Positions 16,555 through 25,544 of a stretch of DNA of 64,000 nt are shown in pieces. The position numbers were made by a program, and so were the translations under genes. The notes below the pieces were generated by a model. It ran no database searches and was not told where the DNA came from. It saw only the letters and a list, made by a program, of their open reading frames with translations. The DNA is from Halanaerobiaceae bacterium ANBcell28 (GTDB taxonomy: Bacteria > Bacillota > Halanaerobiia > Halanaerobiales > DTU029), in the NCBI GenBank assembly GCA_037623315.1, contig JBBJJH010000017.1, positions 24,400 through 88,399 on the forward strand. Direction: 5' to 3'. Each line of letters opens with the position of its first letter. Position 1 is the first letter of the stretch.

Positions 16555-17024
16555 GTAAATCTTATAGAGTGAAAATGGCTGATTATTATGTTGGAAAATC
16601 ACCTGATATAATTGTAACCATTGGCCTGGGATCGTGTATTGGTATAGCCTTATATGATAAAATCAACAAAGTTGGTGGACTTGTACATATAATGTTGCCG
16701 GAAAATAAAAAAGGACTTAAGCCTGCAAAGTATGCAGATTCAGGGATCCCTTTTTTAATTGATAAAATGCTTGAATTAGGTGCTGAAAGATCTAATATAG
16801 TAGCGAAAATTGCCGGGGGAGCTCATATGTTTTCCAGTGCTGGCGATATGAATATACAAATTGGAAAAAGAAATATAGAGGCTGTAATTAAAATTCTTAA
16901 TGACTTAGAAATAAGGATTTTGGGAAAAGATTTAGGTGAAAATTACGGAAGAACTATGGAATTCTATACTGAAGATGGAACGGTATTAATTAAATCTTAT
17001 AAAAAAGGTAATAAAAATATTTAA
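16551..17024 (+). CDS. cheD: Chemoreceptor glutamine deamidase CheD
   Basis: CheD deamidates receptor glutamines and stimulates CheC. The catalytic Cys is in TIGLGSCIGIALYD and the His in GGLVHIMLPE; IAGGAHMF is a further family motif. The 157-residue length is normal. It ends the cluster. In Bacillus sigD follows cheD, but here a promoter and rpsB follow directly. Confidence 0.95.
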   Translation: MSKSYRVKMADYYVGKSPDIIVTIGLGSCIGIALYDKINKVGGLVHIMLPENKKGLKPAKYADSGIPFLIDKMLELGAERSNIVAKIAGGAHMFSSAGDMNIQIGKRNIEAVIKILNDLEIRILGKDLGENYGRTMEFYTEDGTVLIKSYKKGNKNI

Positions 17025-17031
17025 AAATAAA

Positions 17032-17060
17032 TTGATATTTATTTTTTATTGTGGTATAAT
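17032..17060 (+). promoter_or_regulatory. Strong sigma-A type promoter of rpsB-tsf
   Basis: TTGATA (17032-17037) and TATAAT (17055-17060) are separated by exactly 17 bases. It begins only a few bases after the cheD stop and would produce a leader of about 110 bases. Confidence 0.88.
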
Positions 17061-17085
17061 ACCTAATGGTATAAGAAAATACACA

Positions 17086-17147
17086 CGCTTATGGACTTTA
17101 TTGCTGGTGCTGTTTTCTAACAGTGGTAATAAAGGTTGAAATAAGCG
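17086..17147 (+). promoter_or_regulatory. Structured leader of rpsB (candidate S2 autoregulatory leader)
   Basis: The leader can form a three-part hairpin: CGCTTAT with ATAAGCG (17086-17092, 17141-17147), CTTTATTGC with GGTAATAAAG (17096-17104, 17125-17134) and an apical CTGTT/AACAG stem. Such a nested, nearly closed structure just before a ribosomal protein gene suggests feedback control by S2. The assignment is by position and folding, not by a match to a known family. Confidence 0.55.
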
Positions 17148-17176
17148 GAGGATAACCAGGAAAGGAGGTGGACGGT

Positions 17177-17923
17177 ATGTCAGTTGTTAATATGAAACAA
17201 TTATTAGAATCCGGTGTTCATTTTGGTCATCAAACAAGACGTTGGAACCCTAAAATGTCTGAGTATATTTTTACTGAAAGAAATGGTATTTATATAATAG
17301 ATTTACAAAAAACTGTACATTTAATCAATGACGCTTATGATTTTGTTAGAGATATGGCTGCGAATGGTAAAACTATTTTGTTCGTAGGAACAAAGAAGCA
17401 AGCACAGGATACAATTAAAACTCAAGCTGAACGTTGTGACATGCCCTATGTTAATCAAAGGTGGTTAGGTGGCATGTTAACTAATTTTAATACAATTAGG
17501 AAACGTGTTTCTAGGTTAAATGAATTAGAAAAAATGGAAGAAGACGGTTTGTTTGAAGTATTACCTAAGAAAGAAGTAATACAACTAAATAAAGAACATG
17601 ATAAATTACAACGTTTTCTTGGTGGAATTAGAGATATGAGAAGAATTCCTGACCTAATTTATGTTACAGATCCTAGAAAAGAAGCTATAGCAATAGCAGA
17701 AGCAAAAAAGCTTAATATTCCTGTAGTTTCTATTGTGGATACAAATTGTGATCCTGATTTGATTGACTATGTTATACCTGGTAATGATGATGCAATTCGT
17801 GCGGTAAAATTAATTACTAGTGTAATTGCAGAAGCTGTTTTAGCAGGGAAACAAGGAGAACAATTAAATGACGAAAAATTAGAAGAACCCCAAACAAATG
17901 AAGAAGTTGAAACTGTAAAATAA
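17177..17923 (+). CDS. rpsB: 30S ribosomal protein S2
   Basis: S2 binds the 30S head-body junction late in assembly. The protein opens with [20 protein letters not shown] shortly after the start, and has [10 protein letters not shown] and [11 protein letters not shown], all standard S2 motifs. ATG at 17177 follows AAAGGAGGTGG at 17161-17171; the in-frame GTG at 17168 lies inside that site. The acidic C-terminal tail of about 20 residues is normal. It is followed by a hairpin and then tsf, the usual partner. Confidence 0.97.
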   Translation: MSVVNMKQLLESGVHFGHQTRRWNPKMSEYIFTERNGIYIIDLQKTVHLINDAYDFVRDMAANGKTILFVGTKKQAQDTIKTQAERCDMPYVNQRWLGGMLTNFNTIRKRVSRLNELEKMEEDGLFEVLPKKEVIQLNKEHDKLQRFLGGIRDMRRIPDLIYVTDPRKEAIAIAEAKKLNIPVVSIVDTNCDPDLIDYVIPGNDDAIRAVKLITSVIAEAVLAGKQGEQLNDEKLEEPQTNEEVETVK

Positions 17924-17931
17924 TATCTTAT

Positions 17932-17973
17932 AAAGGCGTTGTGAGAGGTTTTACTTCTTGCTACGCTTTTTTT
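17932..17973 (+). terminator. Terminator or attenuator between rpsB and tsf
   Basis: GCGT...ACGC encloses GTGAGAGGT paired with ACTTCTTGC (several G-U pairs) around a TTT loop, and seven T residues follow. A partial terminator between rpsB and tsf is known in other bacteria, where it lowers tsf expression relative to rpsB. That role here is inferred. Confidence 0.65.
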
Positions 17974-18045
17974 AGGACTAAACTATATTTTACATAAGTA
18001 TATTTTGATTTTATTTTAATATGAGAAAACAAGGAGGTTGTAAGT

Positions 18046-18945
18046 ATGGCCAGTATGAAGAGTATTAAAGAGTTAAGAGAAAGAACTGGTGCTGGAGTTT
18101 TAGATTGTAAAAAGGCTTTAGAAGAAAATAGTGGTGATGTTGAAGCTGCTGTAGAATATTTGAGAGAAAAAGGTATTGCAGCTGCAGCCAAAAAAGCTGG
18201 AAGGGTAGCATCAGAAGGTATAGTTAATGTCTTTATTGATGATGAGAAAAAAAATGGTGTAATTGTTGAGGTAAATAGTGAAACTGATTTTGTTGCTAAA
18301 AACGAGAAATTTCAAGATCTTGTTAGTGATATTTCAAAACATTTATTACAAAGTGATGCTGCAGATATAGAAGCATTATTAGAAGAAAAATGGTTCTTGG
18401 ATGAATCAAAAGATTTAAATACTATAATGAAAGAAGCTATCGCTAATATTGGAGAAAACTTAAATCTTCGCCGTTTTGACAAATTTAGCACTGATGGTTT
18501 TCTGCAAGGATATATCCATATGGGTGGAAAAATTGGTGTTTTAATTGATGTTAATGCTGATTTTAATGAAGAAAACGAAAAAACAGCCAAAGATATAGCT
18601 ATGCATATTGCTGCTAGCAATCCTGAATATTTAGTAAGAGATGAAGTTACAGAGGATGTAATAAATAAAGAAAAAGATATTTATAAAGAGCAAATGCTAA
18701 ATGAAGGAAAGCCAGAACATATAATTGATAATATTGTAAATGGAAAAATAGATAAGTTCTTTAGTCAAATATGTTTACTTGAGCAAGAATTTGTTAGAGA
18801 TACAGATAAAACTGTTGGACAAGTTCTTAAAGAAACTGGTATAGATATAAATCAGTTTAAACGTTTTGAGCTTGGTGAAGGTATTGAAAAGAAAGAGGAA
18901 GACTTTGTTGATGAGGTTATGAAAGAAGTAAATAAAAACAAGTAA
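18046..18945 (+). CDS. tsf: Elongation factor Ts
   Basis: EF-Ts recycles EF-Tu from GDP to GTP form. The N-terminal UBA-like module IKELRERTGAGVLDCKKAL and the TDFVAKNE motif identify it. At 299 residues it has the full two-subdomain core (about 60-270). AAGGAGGTTG precedes the start. It is separated from rpsB by 122 bases holding a terminator-like hairpin, and a terminator follows at 18959. Confidence 0.97.
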   Translation: MASMKSIKELRERTGAGVLDCKKALEENSGDVEAAVEYLREKGIAAAAKKAGRVASEGIVNVFIDDEKKNGVIVEVNSETDFVAKNEKFQDLVSDISKHLLQSDAADIEALLEEKWFLDESKDLNTIMKEAIANIGENLNLRRFDKFSTDGFLQGYIHMGGKIGVLIDVNADFNEENEKTAKDIAMHIAASNPEYLVRDEVTEDVINKEKDIYKEQMLNEGKPEHIIDNIVNGKIDKFFSQICLLEQEFVRDTDKTVGQVLKETGIDINQFKRFELGEGIEKKEEDFVDEVMKEVNKNK

Positions 18946-18958
18946 TCTTTTTACTAAA

Positions 18959-18986
18959 GGGAGCACCTGAGAGTGTTCTCTTTTTT
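18959..18986 (+). terminator. Terminator after tsf
   Basis: GGGAGCAC pairs with GTGTTCTC (two G-U pairs) around a 6-nt loop, followed by six T residues. Confidence 0.8.
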
Positions 18987-19042
18987 AAAAAGAAGGAATT
19001 ATTTTGCTTATAGCGAATACTTAATATGGAGGGTAAAGTTTA

Positions 19043-19762
19043 ATGAGTGAAAAACCGGTGTATTCTCGTGTTTTATTAAAAATAAGTGGTGAAGCTCTAT
19101 CTGGAGACGATGGTTTTGGGATTAATCCAATAGTTATTAAAAAAATAGCTCATGAAATTTACGATGTAGTTAAAAAAACCAATGTAGAAATGGCGATAGT
19201 TGTTGGTGGCGGAAATATATTTCGAGGTATAGCTGGTAGTGCTAAAGGTATGGATAGAGGTACTGCAGATTATATGGGAATGCTAGCTACTGTAATTAAT
19301 GCTATGGCATTACAAGATTCTATTGAAAAATTAGGTTTGGAAACTCGCGTCCAATCTGCAATTGAAATGAGACAAATTGCAGAACCTTATATTCGAAGGC
19401 GTGCTATAAGACATCTTGAAAAAGGCAGAGTAGTCATTTTTGCTGCTGGTACAGGGAATCCGTTTTTTTCCACAGATACTACAGCTGCTTTACGTGCTGC
19501 AGAAATATCAGCTGATGCTATTTTGATGGCAAAAAATGTTGATGGTGTTTATGATAGTGATCCAATAACAAATCCTGATGCGATAATGTACAAAGAATTA
19601 GAATATATTGATGTTTTAAAACGCTCTTTAAAGGTAATGGATTCTACTGCTGTTTCTTTATGCATGGACAATAATATTCCTTTATTAGTTTTTGCAGTTA
19701 AAGAAAATGGTAATATTAAAAAGGCTATTATGGGCGAAAATATTGGAACTTTAGTAAAATAA
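19043..19762 (+). CDS. pyrH: Uridylate kinase
   Basis: PyrH phosphorylates UMP to UDP in pyrimidine nucleotide synthesis. The 239-residue protein belongs to the amino acid kinase fold, with KISGEALSG at the N-terminus, [27 protein letters not shown] and the [18 protein letters not shown] substrate loop. GGAGGGT precedes the ATG. Its position between tsf and frr is conserved across bacteria. Confidence 0.97.
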   Translation: MSEKPVYSRVLLKISGEALSGDDGFGINPIVIKKIAHEIYDVVKKTNVEMAIVVGGGNIFRGIAGSAKGMDRGTADYMGMLATVINAMALQDSIEKLGLETRVQSAIEMRQIAEPYIRRRAIRHLEKGRVVIFAAGTGNPFFSTDTTAALRAAEISADAILMAKNVDGVYDSDPITNPDAIMYKELEYIDVLKRSLKVMDSTAVSLCMDNNIPLLVFAVKENGNIKKAIMGENIGTLVK

Positions 19763-19822
19763 TCAAATGTTTATCTTGCTTTAATAATAAAATCTTCTAT
19801 CTTACTTTAAGGTGTGAAATAA

Positions 19823-19851
19823 GCAGAAATAGTTTAGAAGAACATTTCTGC
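19823..19851 (+). other. Hairpin upstream of frr
   Basis: A perfect 8-bp stem GCAGAAAT (19823-19830) / ATTTCTGC (19844-19851) lies 14 bases before the frr ribosome binding site and is followed by A residues, so it is not a terminator in the + direction. It may shape translation initiation or mRNA stability. Confidence 0.4.
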
Positions 19852-19877
19852 AAAAAAAATATATGGGGGGATTAAAG

Positions 19878-20435
19878 TTGATTAACGAAGTTAGAAATAT
19901 GGCTGAGGAAAAAATGAAAAAAACTATTAAGGCCACTAAAGATGATTTTAACACTGTTAGGACTGGTCGAGCGAGACCATCTCTCGTTGAGAACATTATG
20001 GTTGATTATTATGGAACGCAAACTCCTGTACAACAAATGGCAAAAGTAGTTGCTCCAGAACCAAGATTACTTGTTATAGAACCTTGGGATAAGACTGTTA
20101 TTGCTGAATTAGAAAGAGCCATACTGAAAGAGAACTTAGGTTTAACTCCTAATAATGATGGTAGTGTAATTCGTATCAATATACCTCAACTAACCGAAGA
20201 GAGAAGGAAGGAATTAGCAAAAGTAGTTAGAGATAAAGCAGAAAAAGGTAAAATCGCTATTAGAAGTATTCGACATGAAGCGAATGATGAGTTGAAATTA
20301 TTAGAAAGTGAAGCTGAGATTTCTGAAGATAATTATCATAGAGGATTAGAAAACGTTCAAGAACTGACTGATAATTATATTAAAAAAATTGATAATATAC
20401 TCAAAGAAAAAGAAGAAGAGATTATGGAAGTATAA
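19878..20435 (+). CDS. frr: Ribosome recycling factor
   Basis: RRF splits post-termination ribosomes together with EF-G. The protein has the family pattern VRTGRARPSLVENIMVDYYG and ends in helices typical of the three-helix bundle. TTG at 19878 is chosen: GGGGGGA at 19865-19871 is then six bases upstream, and the product is 185 residues, the standard RRF length. The in-frame ATG at 19863 would overlap the ribosome binding site. Confidence 0.95.
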   Translation: MINEVRNMAEEKMKKTIKATKDDFNTVRTGRARPSLVENIMVDYYGTQTPVQQMAKVVAPEPRLLVIEPWDKTVIAELERAILKENLGLTPNNDGSVIRINIPQLTEERRKELAKVVRDKAEKGKIAIRSIRHEANDELKLLESEAEISEDNYHRGLENVQELTDNYIKKIDNILKEKEEEIMEV

Positions 20436-20437
20436 AT

Positions 20438-20455
20438 CCCCCCCTCTCTGGGGGG
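20438..20455 (+). other. Short GC-only hairpin between frr and uppS
   Basis: CCCCCC pairs with GGGGGG around CTCTCT or similar, directly after the frr stop. It is striking in such AT-rich DNA. CCTATTTTG follows rather than a full T-run, so it may be a weak terminator or a stop for RNA decay. Confidence 0.5.
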
Positions 20456-20482
20456 CCTATTTTGATAAATAAAGGTGATGTT

Positions 20483-21193
20483 ATGGATATTCCTTCTCAT
20501 ATTGCAATAATCATGGATGGTAATGGACGTTGGGCAGAAGAAAAAGGATTACCTCGAAGCAAAGGTCATCATGCAGGCGTCAAAGCTTTAAAGTCAGTTA
20601 TTAAAAAAGCTGGCGAATTAGGAGTTGCTTGCTTGACTGTATATGCTTTTTCTACAGAAAATTGGAAAAGGCCTAGTGCTGAGGTAGATTTTTTAATGCA
20701 TTTATTTGCTAATACCTTAAAAAAACAAAAAGAAGAGCTAAGTAAAAAAAATGTACAAGTTAAGGTTATAGGTCGAAAAGATGGACTATCAAAAGGACTT
20801 TTAGAGGCCATTCAAGACATAGAAATATATACTCAAAAAAATCAGGGTCTTGTTTTAAATATAGCATTTAATTATGGTGGTAGATCAGAAATTATAGATA
20901 TGTTGAGTAAAATTTTATCTAATGAAAATGATATTGATATAAATAAGATTAATATTGATGATTTAAATCAATATTTATATAATCCTGAATTTCCAGATGT
21001 AGAATTATTGATTAGGACAGGTGGAGATAAGAGATTAAGCAACTTTATGTTGTGGCAAAGTGCTTATGCAGAATTATATTTTATTGATAAATATTGGCCT
21101 GATTTCAGTGATTTAGATCTTGAAGAGTCTATACAAGTATTTAAAGCTAGAGAAAGAAGATATGGTGGTTTGAAAGAAGAAGGTGAAAAATAA
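20483..21193 (+). CDS. uppS: Undecaprenyl diphosphate synthase
   Basis: UppS builds the C55 lipid carrier for peptidoglycan and other wall polymers by cis-prenyl elongation. Motifs are HIAIIMDGNGRWAEEKG (catalytic Asp), YAFSTENWKRP, NIAFNYGGRSEI and the C-terminal RRYGG. The conserved RT(S/G)GE-R segment reads RTGGDKRLSNF, an Asp in place of the usual Glu. ATG at 20483 follows AAAGGTG; the upstream TTG at 20462 has no ribosome binding site. The stop shares one base with the cdsA start. Confidence 0.96.
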   Translation: MDIPSHIAIIMDGNGRWAEEKGLPRSKGHHAGVKALKSVIKKAGELGVACLTVYAFSTENWKRPSAEVDFLMHLFANTLKKQKEELSKKNVQVKVIGRKDGLSKGLLEAIQDIEIYTQKNQGLVLNIAFNYGGRSEIIDMLSKILSNENDIDINKINIDDLNQYLYNPEFPDVELLIRTGGDKRLSNFMLWQSAYAELYFIDKYWPDFSDLDLEESIQVFKARERRYGGLKEEGEK

Positions 21194-21993
21194 TGTTATT
21201 AAAAAGATTTACTAGTGCTGTTATAGGTATTTTACTATTGATTTTAATAATTTTTATGGGTTCTATTCCTTTTTTAGCTTTAGTTCTAGTAACAGCTCTT
21301 ATAGCCGTAAAGGAATTTAATACTATTTTGGTTTTATTAAGTAAAAAGAACCAGCTTTTTCTATCTTTATTGTCCTTAGTTATAATAATATTTACATATA
21401 TAAATAATAAAGGTGTAATAAATATACCCTGGTCTTACTTTATTTTAATTATGTTTTTATTATTGATTGTATATCATATTAAAGAAATTGATAATGAAAA
21501 TTTTTTAAACACACTAGGATATAATTTGATTGGAATTGTATACCTTGCTGGTGGCTTATCTTTTTTTATCTTATTAAGAGAGTTTTCTGTGGCACCCTTT
21601 GATAATACTAAAGCTCTTTGGTTAGCGCTTATAGCAACCTGGGCAGCCGATACTGGTGCTTACTTTATTGGAAACAAATTTGGAAAAACTAGATTATCTC
21701 CTAAAAGTCCAAATAAGAGCGTTGAAGGTGCTGTAGGTGGTATTGTTTTTTCTACAATTCTTATTTTTATATATACATCAATCATAGGGGCTTTCTCTAT
21801 TTATTGGTTATTTTATGCTCCTCTTATAGCAATTATTGCTATGATTGGGGATTTGTTCGAATCAAGTATTAAACGCTTTGCAAATGTAAAAGATTCAGGT
21901 GAACTTATTCCTGGTCACGGTGGTATACTTGATAGAATTGATAGTTTGTTATTTTCTATTCCTTTTACCTATTTATTTATTATCTTATTTTAA
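21193..21993 (+). CDS. cdsA: Phosphatidate cytidylyltransferase
   Basis: CdsA makes CDP-diacylglycerol, the entry point to phospholipids. The 266-residue protein has about seven to eight membrane helices and the family signature near the C-terminus: SSIKRFANVKDSG, PGHGGILDRIDS. Its ATG overlaps the uppS stop (TAATG), giving tight coupling. In many Firmicutes dxr follows directly; here a hairpin and a permease gene intervene. Confidence 0.96.
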   Translation: MLLKRFTSAVIGILLLILIIFMGSIPFLALVLVTALIAVKEFNTILVLLSKKNQLFLSLLSLVIIIFTYINNKGVINIPWSYFILIMFLLLIVYHIKEIDNENFLNTLGYNLIGIVYLAGGLSFFILLREFSVAPFDNTKALWLALIATWAADTGAYFIGNKFGKTRLSPKSPNKSVEGAVGGIVFSTILIFIYTSIIGAFSIYWLFYAPLIAIIAMIGDLFESSIKRFANVKDSGELIPGHGGILDRIDSLLFSIPFTYLFIILF

Positions 21994-22056
21994 ATCACAT
22001 TGTTTTATTAATTTTATTATCAAATAGATTCCCTAAGTTTTAAATTATAATAAAGT

Positions 22057-22106
22057 ATATAGCTTTTAGTATGACCATTTTGATTAGGCCTAACTAAAAG
22101 CTATAT
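22057..22106. terminator. 14-bp palindrome after cdsA, probable terminator
   Basis: ATATAGCTTTTAGT (22057-22070) and ACTAAAAGCTATAT (22093-22106) pair perfectly around a 22-nt loop that itself contains TAGGCCTA. TTATACT follows. It probably separates the frr-uppS-cdsA unit from the next. The remainder of 21994-22236 shows nothing else. Confidence 0.55.
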
Positions 22107-22236
22107 TTATACTAATGTGTACAAGATTAATCAATAATTTTAAGCATATAATATAATATTTTGAAACATAAAACTTATAATATCTCTATAAGACGAATAT
22201 AATTTAAAGTGACCTTAGTTAAAAGGGGTATTATAT

Positions 22237-23301
22237 ATGAAAAGTTTTCCAATAAAGTTACTTTATTTAACTATAATGATAATTATAATAGTTTTATTAT
22301 TAAGATTTTCTCTTATTTATTTAACTCCATTTCTATTGGCAATTATCTTTGCTAGTATTATTAATCCCATTGTAAATAGAGTAGAAAATTATTTTAATAT
22401 TAATAGAAAATATGCTGTCCTTATTGTTATTATTTGTTTTGCAATCATGTTTGTACTTATTGTTTTCTGGATAATATTACAAAGTTATCATGAATTGATT
22501 TATTTATGGAATGATATTCCTGATTATGATAGCTTGCTTATGAATTTGAATAATTTAATTAATGAAAATAATAATTTACAAGAAATATTTGAAAGTAATA
22601 TTATGAATTTTTTAAAGGAAAATTTAGGCTTAAATTTACAATTGATTTATAATATAATGAAAGAAAATATTGCTTTTTTAAGTTCATGTTTTATAGATAT
22701 TATTACATTTTTACCGATGATATTACTTGTGATTTTTCTGAGTTTTATTGCAACGTATTTTTTATTAAGAGATATAGATACTATTAACTATCATATTATT
22801 AATTTTTTTCCATCTAAAATACAAAAAAAAGTATATAACTTAGAAAAAGAAATTAGCATTTCTATAATTGCATTTTTAAGAGCACAGTTTATATTAATGT
22901 TAATTACTGCTATTATTTCTTTCTTAGGCTTGCTTATTATAGGAAATAATTATGCATTATTAATAGCTGTTATTATTGCAGTCCTTGATTTAATACCTAT
23001 TCTAGGTCCAGGTTTGATTTTTCTTCCGTGGATAATATTTAATATTCTTATTGGAGAGTTTTTCATAGCTTTAAAATTGTTAATTATTTATACAATTACT
23101 GCAGCTTTTCGTCAGGGTTTTGAAAGCAAAATTATAGCTTATCATTTAGGTTTTCATCCACTTGCTATCATGATATCTTTTTATTTAGGTTACCGAATTA
23201 TTGGTTTTACTGGATTTATAATTGGCCCTGCAGTTTTAATTCTATTAAGAGCTATACATAATACCGATATATTTTCAGATATATTAATTTTTAAGGAGTG
23301 A
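22237..23301 (+). CDS. AI-2E family transporter (UPF0118)
   Basis: This 354-residue membrane protein has paired N-terminal helices, a central soluble segment (about 80-150) and a C-terminal helix group with the family motif DLIPILGPGLIFLPW and a late GPA segment. Members of this family (TqsA, YtvI, YdbI) export small molecules or act in ion/sodium transport; the substrate is not predictable. It has its own ribosome binding site (AAAGGGG) and sits between cdsA and dxr, where most Firmicutes have no gene. It ends eight bases before dxr, so the two are likely cotranscribed. Confidence 0.85.
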   Translation: MKSFPIKLLYLTIMIIIIVLLLRFSLIYLTPFLLAIIFASIINPIVNRVENYFNINRKYAVLIVIICFAIMFVLIVFWIILQSYHELIYLWNDIPDYDSLLMNLNNLINENNNLQEIFESNIMNFLKENLGLNLQLIYNIMKENIAFLSSCFIDIITFLPMILLVIFLSFIATYFLLRDIDTINYHIINFFPSKIQKKVYNLEKEISISIIAFLRAQFILMLITAIISFLGLLIIGNNYALLIAVIIAVLDLIPILGPGLIFLPWIIFNILIGEFFIALKLLIIYTITAAFRQGFESKIIAYHLGFHPLAIMISFYLGYRIIGFTGFIIGPAVLILLRAIHNTDIFSDILIFKE

Positions 23302-23309
23302 AGTAAATT

Positions 23310-24461
23310 ATGAAGCAACTTGTGTTATTAGGTTCTACAGGCTCAATTGGAACTCAAACTTTAGATGTTATAGATAATCTTTCTGATGACTGGAAAGTAA
23401 TTGGAATGAGTGCTAATTCTAATATAGATTTATTAGAAAAACAAGCGAGGAAATATCTTCCGAAATATCTAGTGATTAAAAATGATAAATTAAGAAATGA
23501 ATTAAAGCTTAGACTAGAAGACTTTGAAATAGAAATATTAACTGCTGAAAAAGGGCTTGAATTTCTAGCATCAGAGATAGAATCTGATATTGTAATCAAT
23601 TCAATCGTGGGAGCGGCAGGACTTAAACCAACTATTGCTGCTTTGAAAGCTGGTAGAAAGATAGGCCTTGCAAATAAAGAAAGCTTGGTTATAGGTGGGG
23701 AGATTATAAAAAGGCTTCTTTGTGATTCAAACAATCAAATTTTACCAATCGATAGTGAACATAATGCTATTTTTCAAATATTAAATGGACATAATAAAAG
23801 TGATGTAAAAAATATTATTCTAACGGCTTCTGGTGGTCCTTTTCGCGATTATTCTTATAAAGAGTTGAAGGATGTAAGTGTTAAGCAAGCATTAAATCAC
23901 CCTAATTGGGATATGGGTGGAAAAATTAGTATAGATTCAGCAACAATGATGAATAAGGGGCTTGAAGTTATTGAAGCTCATTTTTTATTTAATCTTCCAT
24001 ATGATAATATAAAAGTGGTAGTACATCCTGAAAGTATAATCCATTCTATGGTTGAATTAGTAGATAATTCAATTATTGCTGAAATGGGTGTTGCTGATAT
24101 GCGGATGCCAATTCAATATACTCTTACTTTTCCAGAAAGACGACAGTCCTGTGCTAAAGAATTAGATTTTTTTGAAACGGGAAAATTAAGTTTTGAAAGA
24201 GCTGACTTAGATAAATTTCCTGCATTAAAGCTTGCTTATCAAGCAGGAAAGGCAGGTGGCACAATGCCTGTTGTTCTTAATGCAGCTAATGAAGAAGCTG
24301 TTTCAGCATTTATGAACGGCTTAATATCTTTTATAGAAATTCCTAAAATAATAGAGAAGACCATGGACAAACATACTAATATCAAACAAGCTTCTCTTGA
24401 AGATATATATGGTATTGATAATTGGTCTAGAAGAATTGCTAAGGAGGTTATGCAATGGTAA
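23310..24461 (+). CDS. dxr: 1-deoxy-D-xylulose 5-phosphate reductoisomerase
   Basis: Dxr (IspC) catalyses the first committed step of the MEP isoprenoid pathway using NADPH and a divalent metal. Evidence is the nucleotide-binding start LLGSTGSIGTQTLDVI, GLANKESLVIGG, the metal/substrate motif PIDSEHNAIFQ and the flexible loop HPNWDMGGKISIDSATMMNK. Length (383) is normal. Its end overlaps the rseP start by seven bases. With ispG downstream and uppS upstream, this region covers much of polyprenyl synthesis. Confidence 0.97.
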   Translation: MKQLVLLGSTGSIGTQTLDVIDNLSDDWKVIGMSANSNIDLLEKQARKYLPKYLVIKNDKLRNELKLRLEDFEIEILTAEKGLEFLASEIESDIVINSIVGAAGLKPTIAALKAGRKIGLANKESLVIGGEIIKRLLCDSNNQILPIDSEHNAIFQILNGHNKSDVKNIILTASGGPFRDYSYKELKDVSVKQALNHPNWDMGGKISIDSATMMNKGLEVIEAHFLFNLPYDNIKVVVHPESIIHSMVELVDNSIIAEMGVADMRMPIQYTLTFPERRQSCAKELDFFETGKLSFERADLDKFPALKLAYQAGKAGGTMPVVLNAANEEAVSAFMNGLISFIEIPKIIEKTMDKHTNIKQASLEDIYGIDNWSRRIAKEVMQW

Positions 24462-25522
24462 CAATTATTGCTTTTATTGTAGTTTTAGGTATTTTGGTTT
24501 TTATACATGAATTTGGTCATTATATATCGGCAAAATTAGCTGGAATCCGTGTTGAAGAATTTGCACTTGGTTTTGGCCCTAAACTTATTGGTTTTACAAG
24601 AGGAGATACTCTTTATTCAATTAGAATTGTTCCCTTAGGTGGTTTTTGTAAAATGACTGGTGAGGCTCCTCCTGATGAAAGTATGAGTGAAGAAGAAAAA
24701 AAGATATACATTGATGCAAGAGAAAAAGGTCAAACTTTTGATCAAAAACCTCTCTTTCATAGATTTGCAGTTATATTTAATGGACCTTTAATGAATTTTG
24801 TTTTAGCAATTTTTATATTTTTACTTATATATACAATTTATGGTGTGCCGGTAGAAAGAATGCATACAAATGTAATCGGGGATGTTCATTATGGAACTCC
24901 TGCTGCTGAAGCTGGTTTAAGACCAGGTGATCGTATAATTGAAATGGATGGTCATGTAGTAGAAGACTGGCATGATGTAAATGCTGTTAAAGAGCAATTA
25001 AGTGGAGAAACAATTACTATAAGATTTGAAAGAAATAATGAACTTAGAACAATTGAAGTAGAACCGATATATAATCAGATGGATGATAGTTATTTAATAG
25101 GTATTAGCCAGCAATTAGTACGACAGAATCTTGGTTTCTTTAGATCTTTACGTTTAGCTTTTTTACAAACTTGGTATTTTATTTCTGGTCTAATTATTGG
25201 TATAATTGGTATGATTAGAGGAACAGTGCCTGCTGATATAGGTGGTCCAGTAATGATTGCGAGTGTAGTCGGTCAAGCTGCAGATATTGGATTAATTAGC
25301 TTGCTTAATTTAACAGCATTTTTAAGTATTAATTTAGGTTTGTTAAATCTTTTACCTTTTCCAGCTCTTGATGGCGGTAGATTGGTTTTCCTATTTATAG
25401 AGCTATTAAGAGGTAAACCTGTTAGTCCAGAAAAAGAAAATATGGTTCATATTGTAGGATTTTTTATACTAATTACTTTTATGGTTTTTGTAATTATAAA
25501 AGATATTCAACGTTTTTTCTAA
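24455..25522 (+). CDS. rseP: Site-2 zinc metalloprotease RseP/RasP
   Basis: This intramembrane protease cleaves anti-sigma factors and leftover signal peptides. The zinc motif HEFGH is at residues 18-22 in the first membrane helix, a PDZ domain with AAEAGLRPGDRIIEMDG lies in the middle, and the third metal ligand is in NLLPFPALDGGR. The 355-residue length and four-helix layout fit. It sits in the conserved dxr-rseP-(ispG)-proS order. Confidence 0.96.
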   Translation: MVTIIAFIVVLGILVFIHEFGHYISAKLAGIRVEEFALGFGPKLIGFTRGDTLYSIRIVPLGGFCKMTGEAPPDESMSEEEKKIYIDAREKGQTFDQKPLFHRFAVIFNGPLMNFVLAIFIFLLIYTIYGVPVERMHTNVIGDVHYGTPAAEAGLRPGDRIIEMDGHVVEDWHDVNAVKEQLSGETITIRFERNNELRTIEVEPIYNQMDDSYLIGISQQLVRQNLGFFRSLRLAFLQTWYFISGLIIGIIGMIRGTVPADIGGPVMIASVVGQAADIGLISLLNLTAFLSINLGLLNLLPFPALDGGRLVFLFIELLRGKPVSPEKENMVHIVGFFILITFMVFVIIKDIQRFF

Positions 25523-25544
25523 ATAATAGGAGTGTAATTATACA

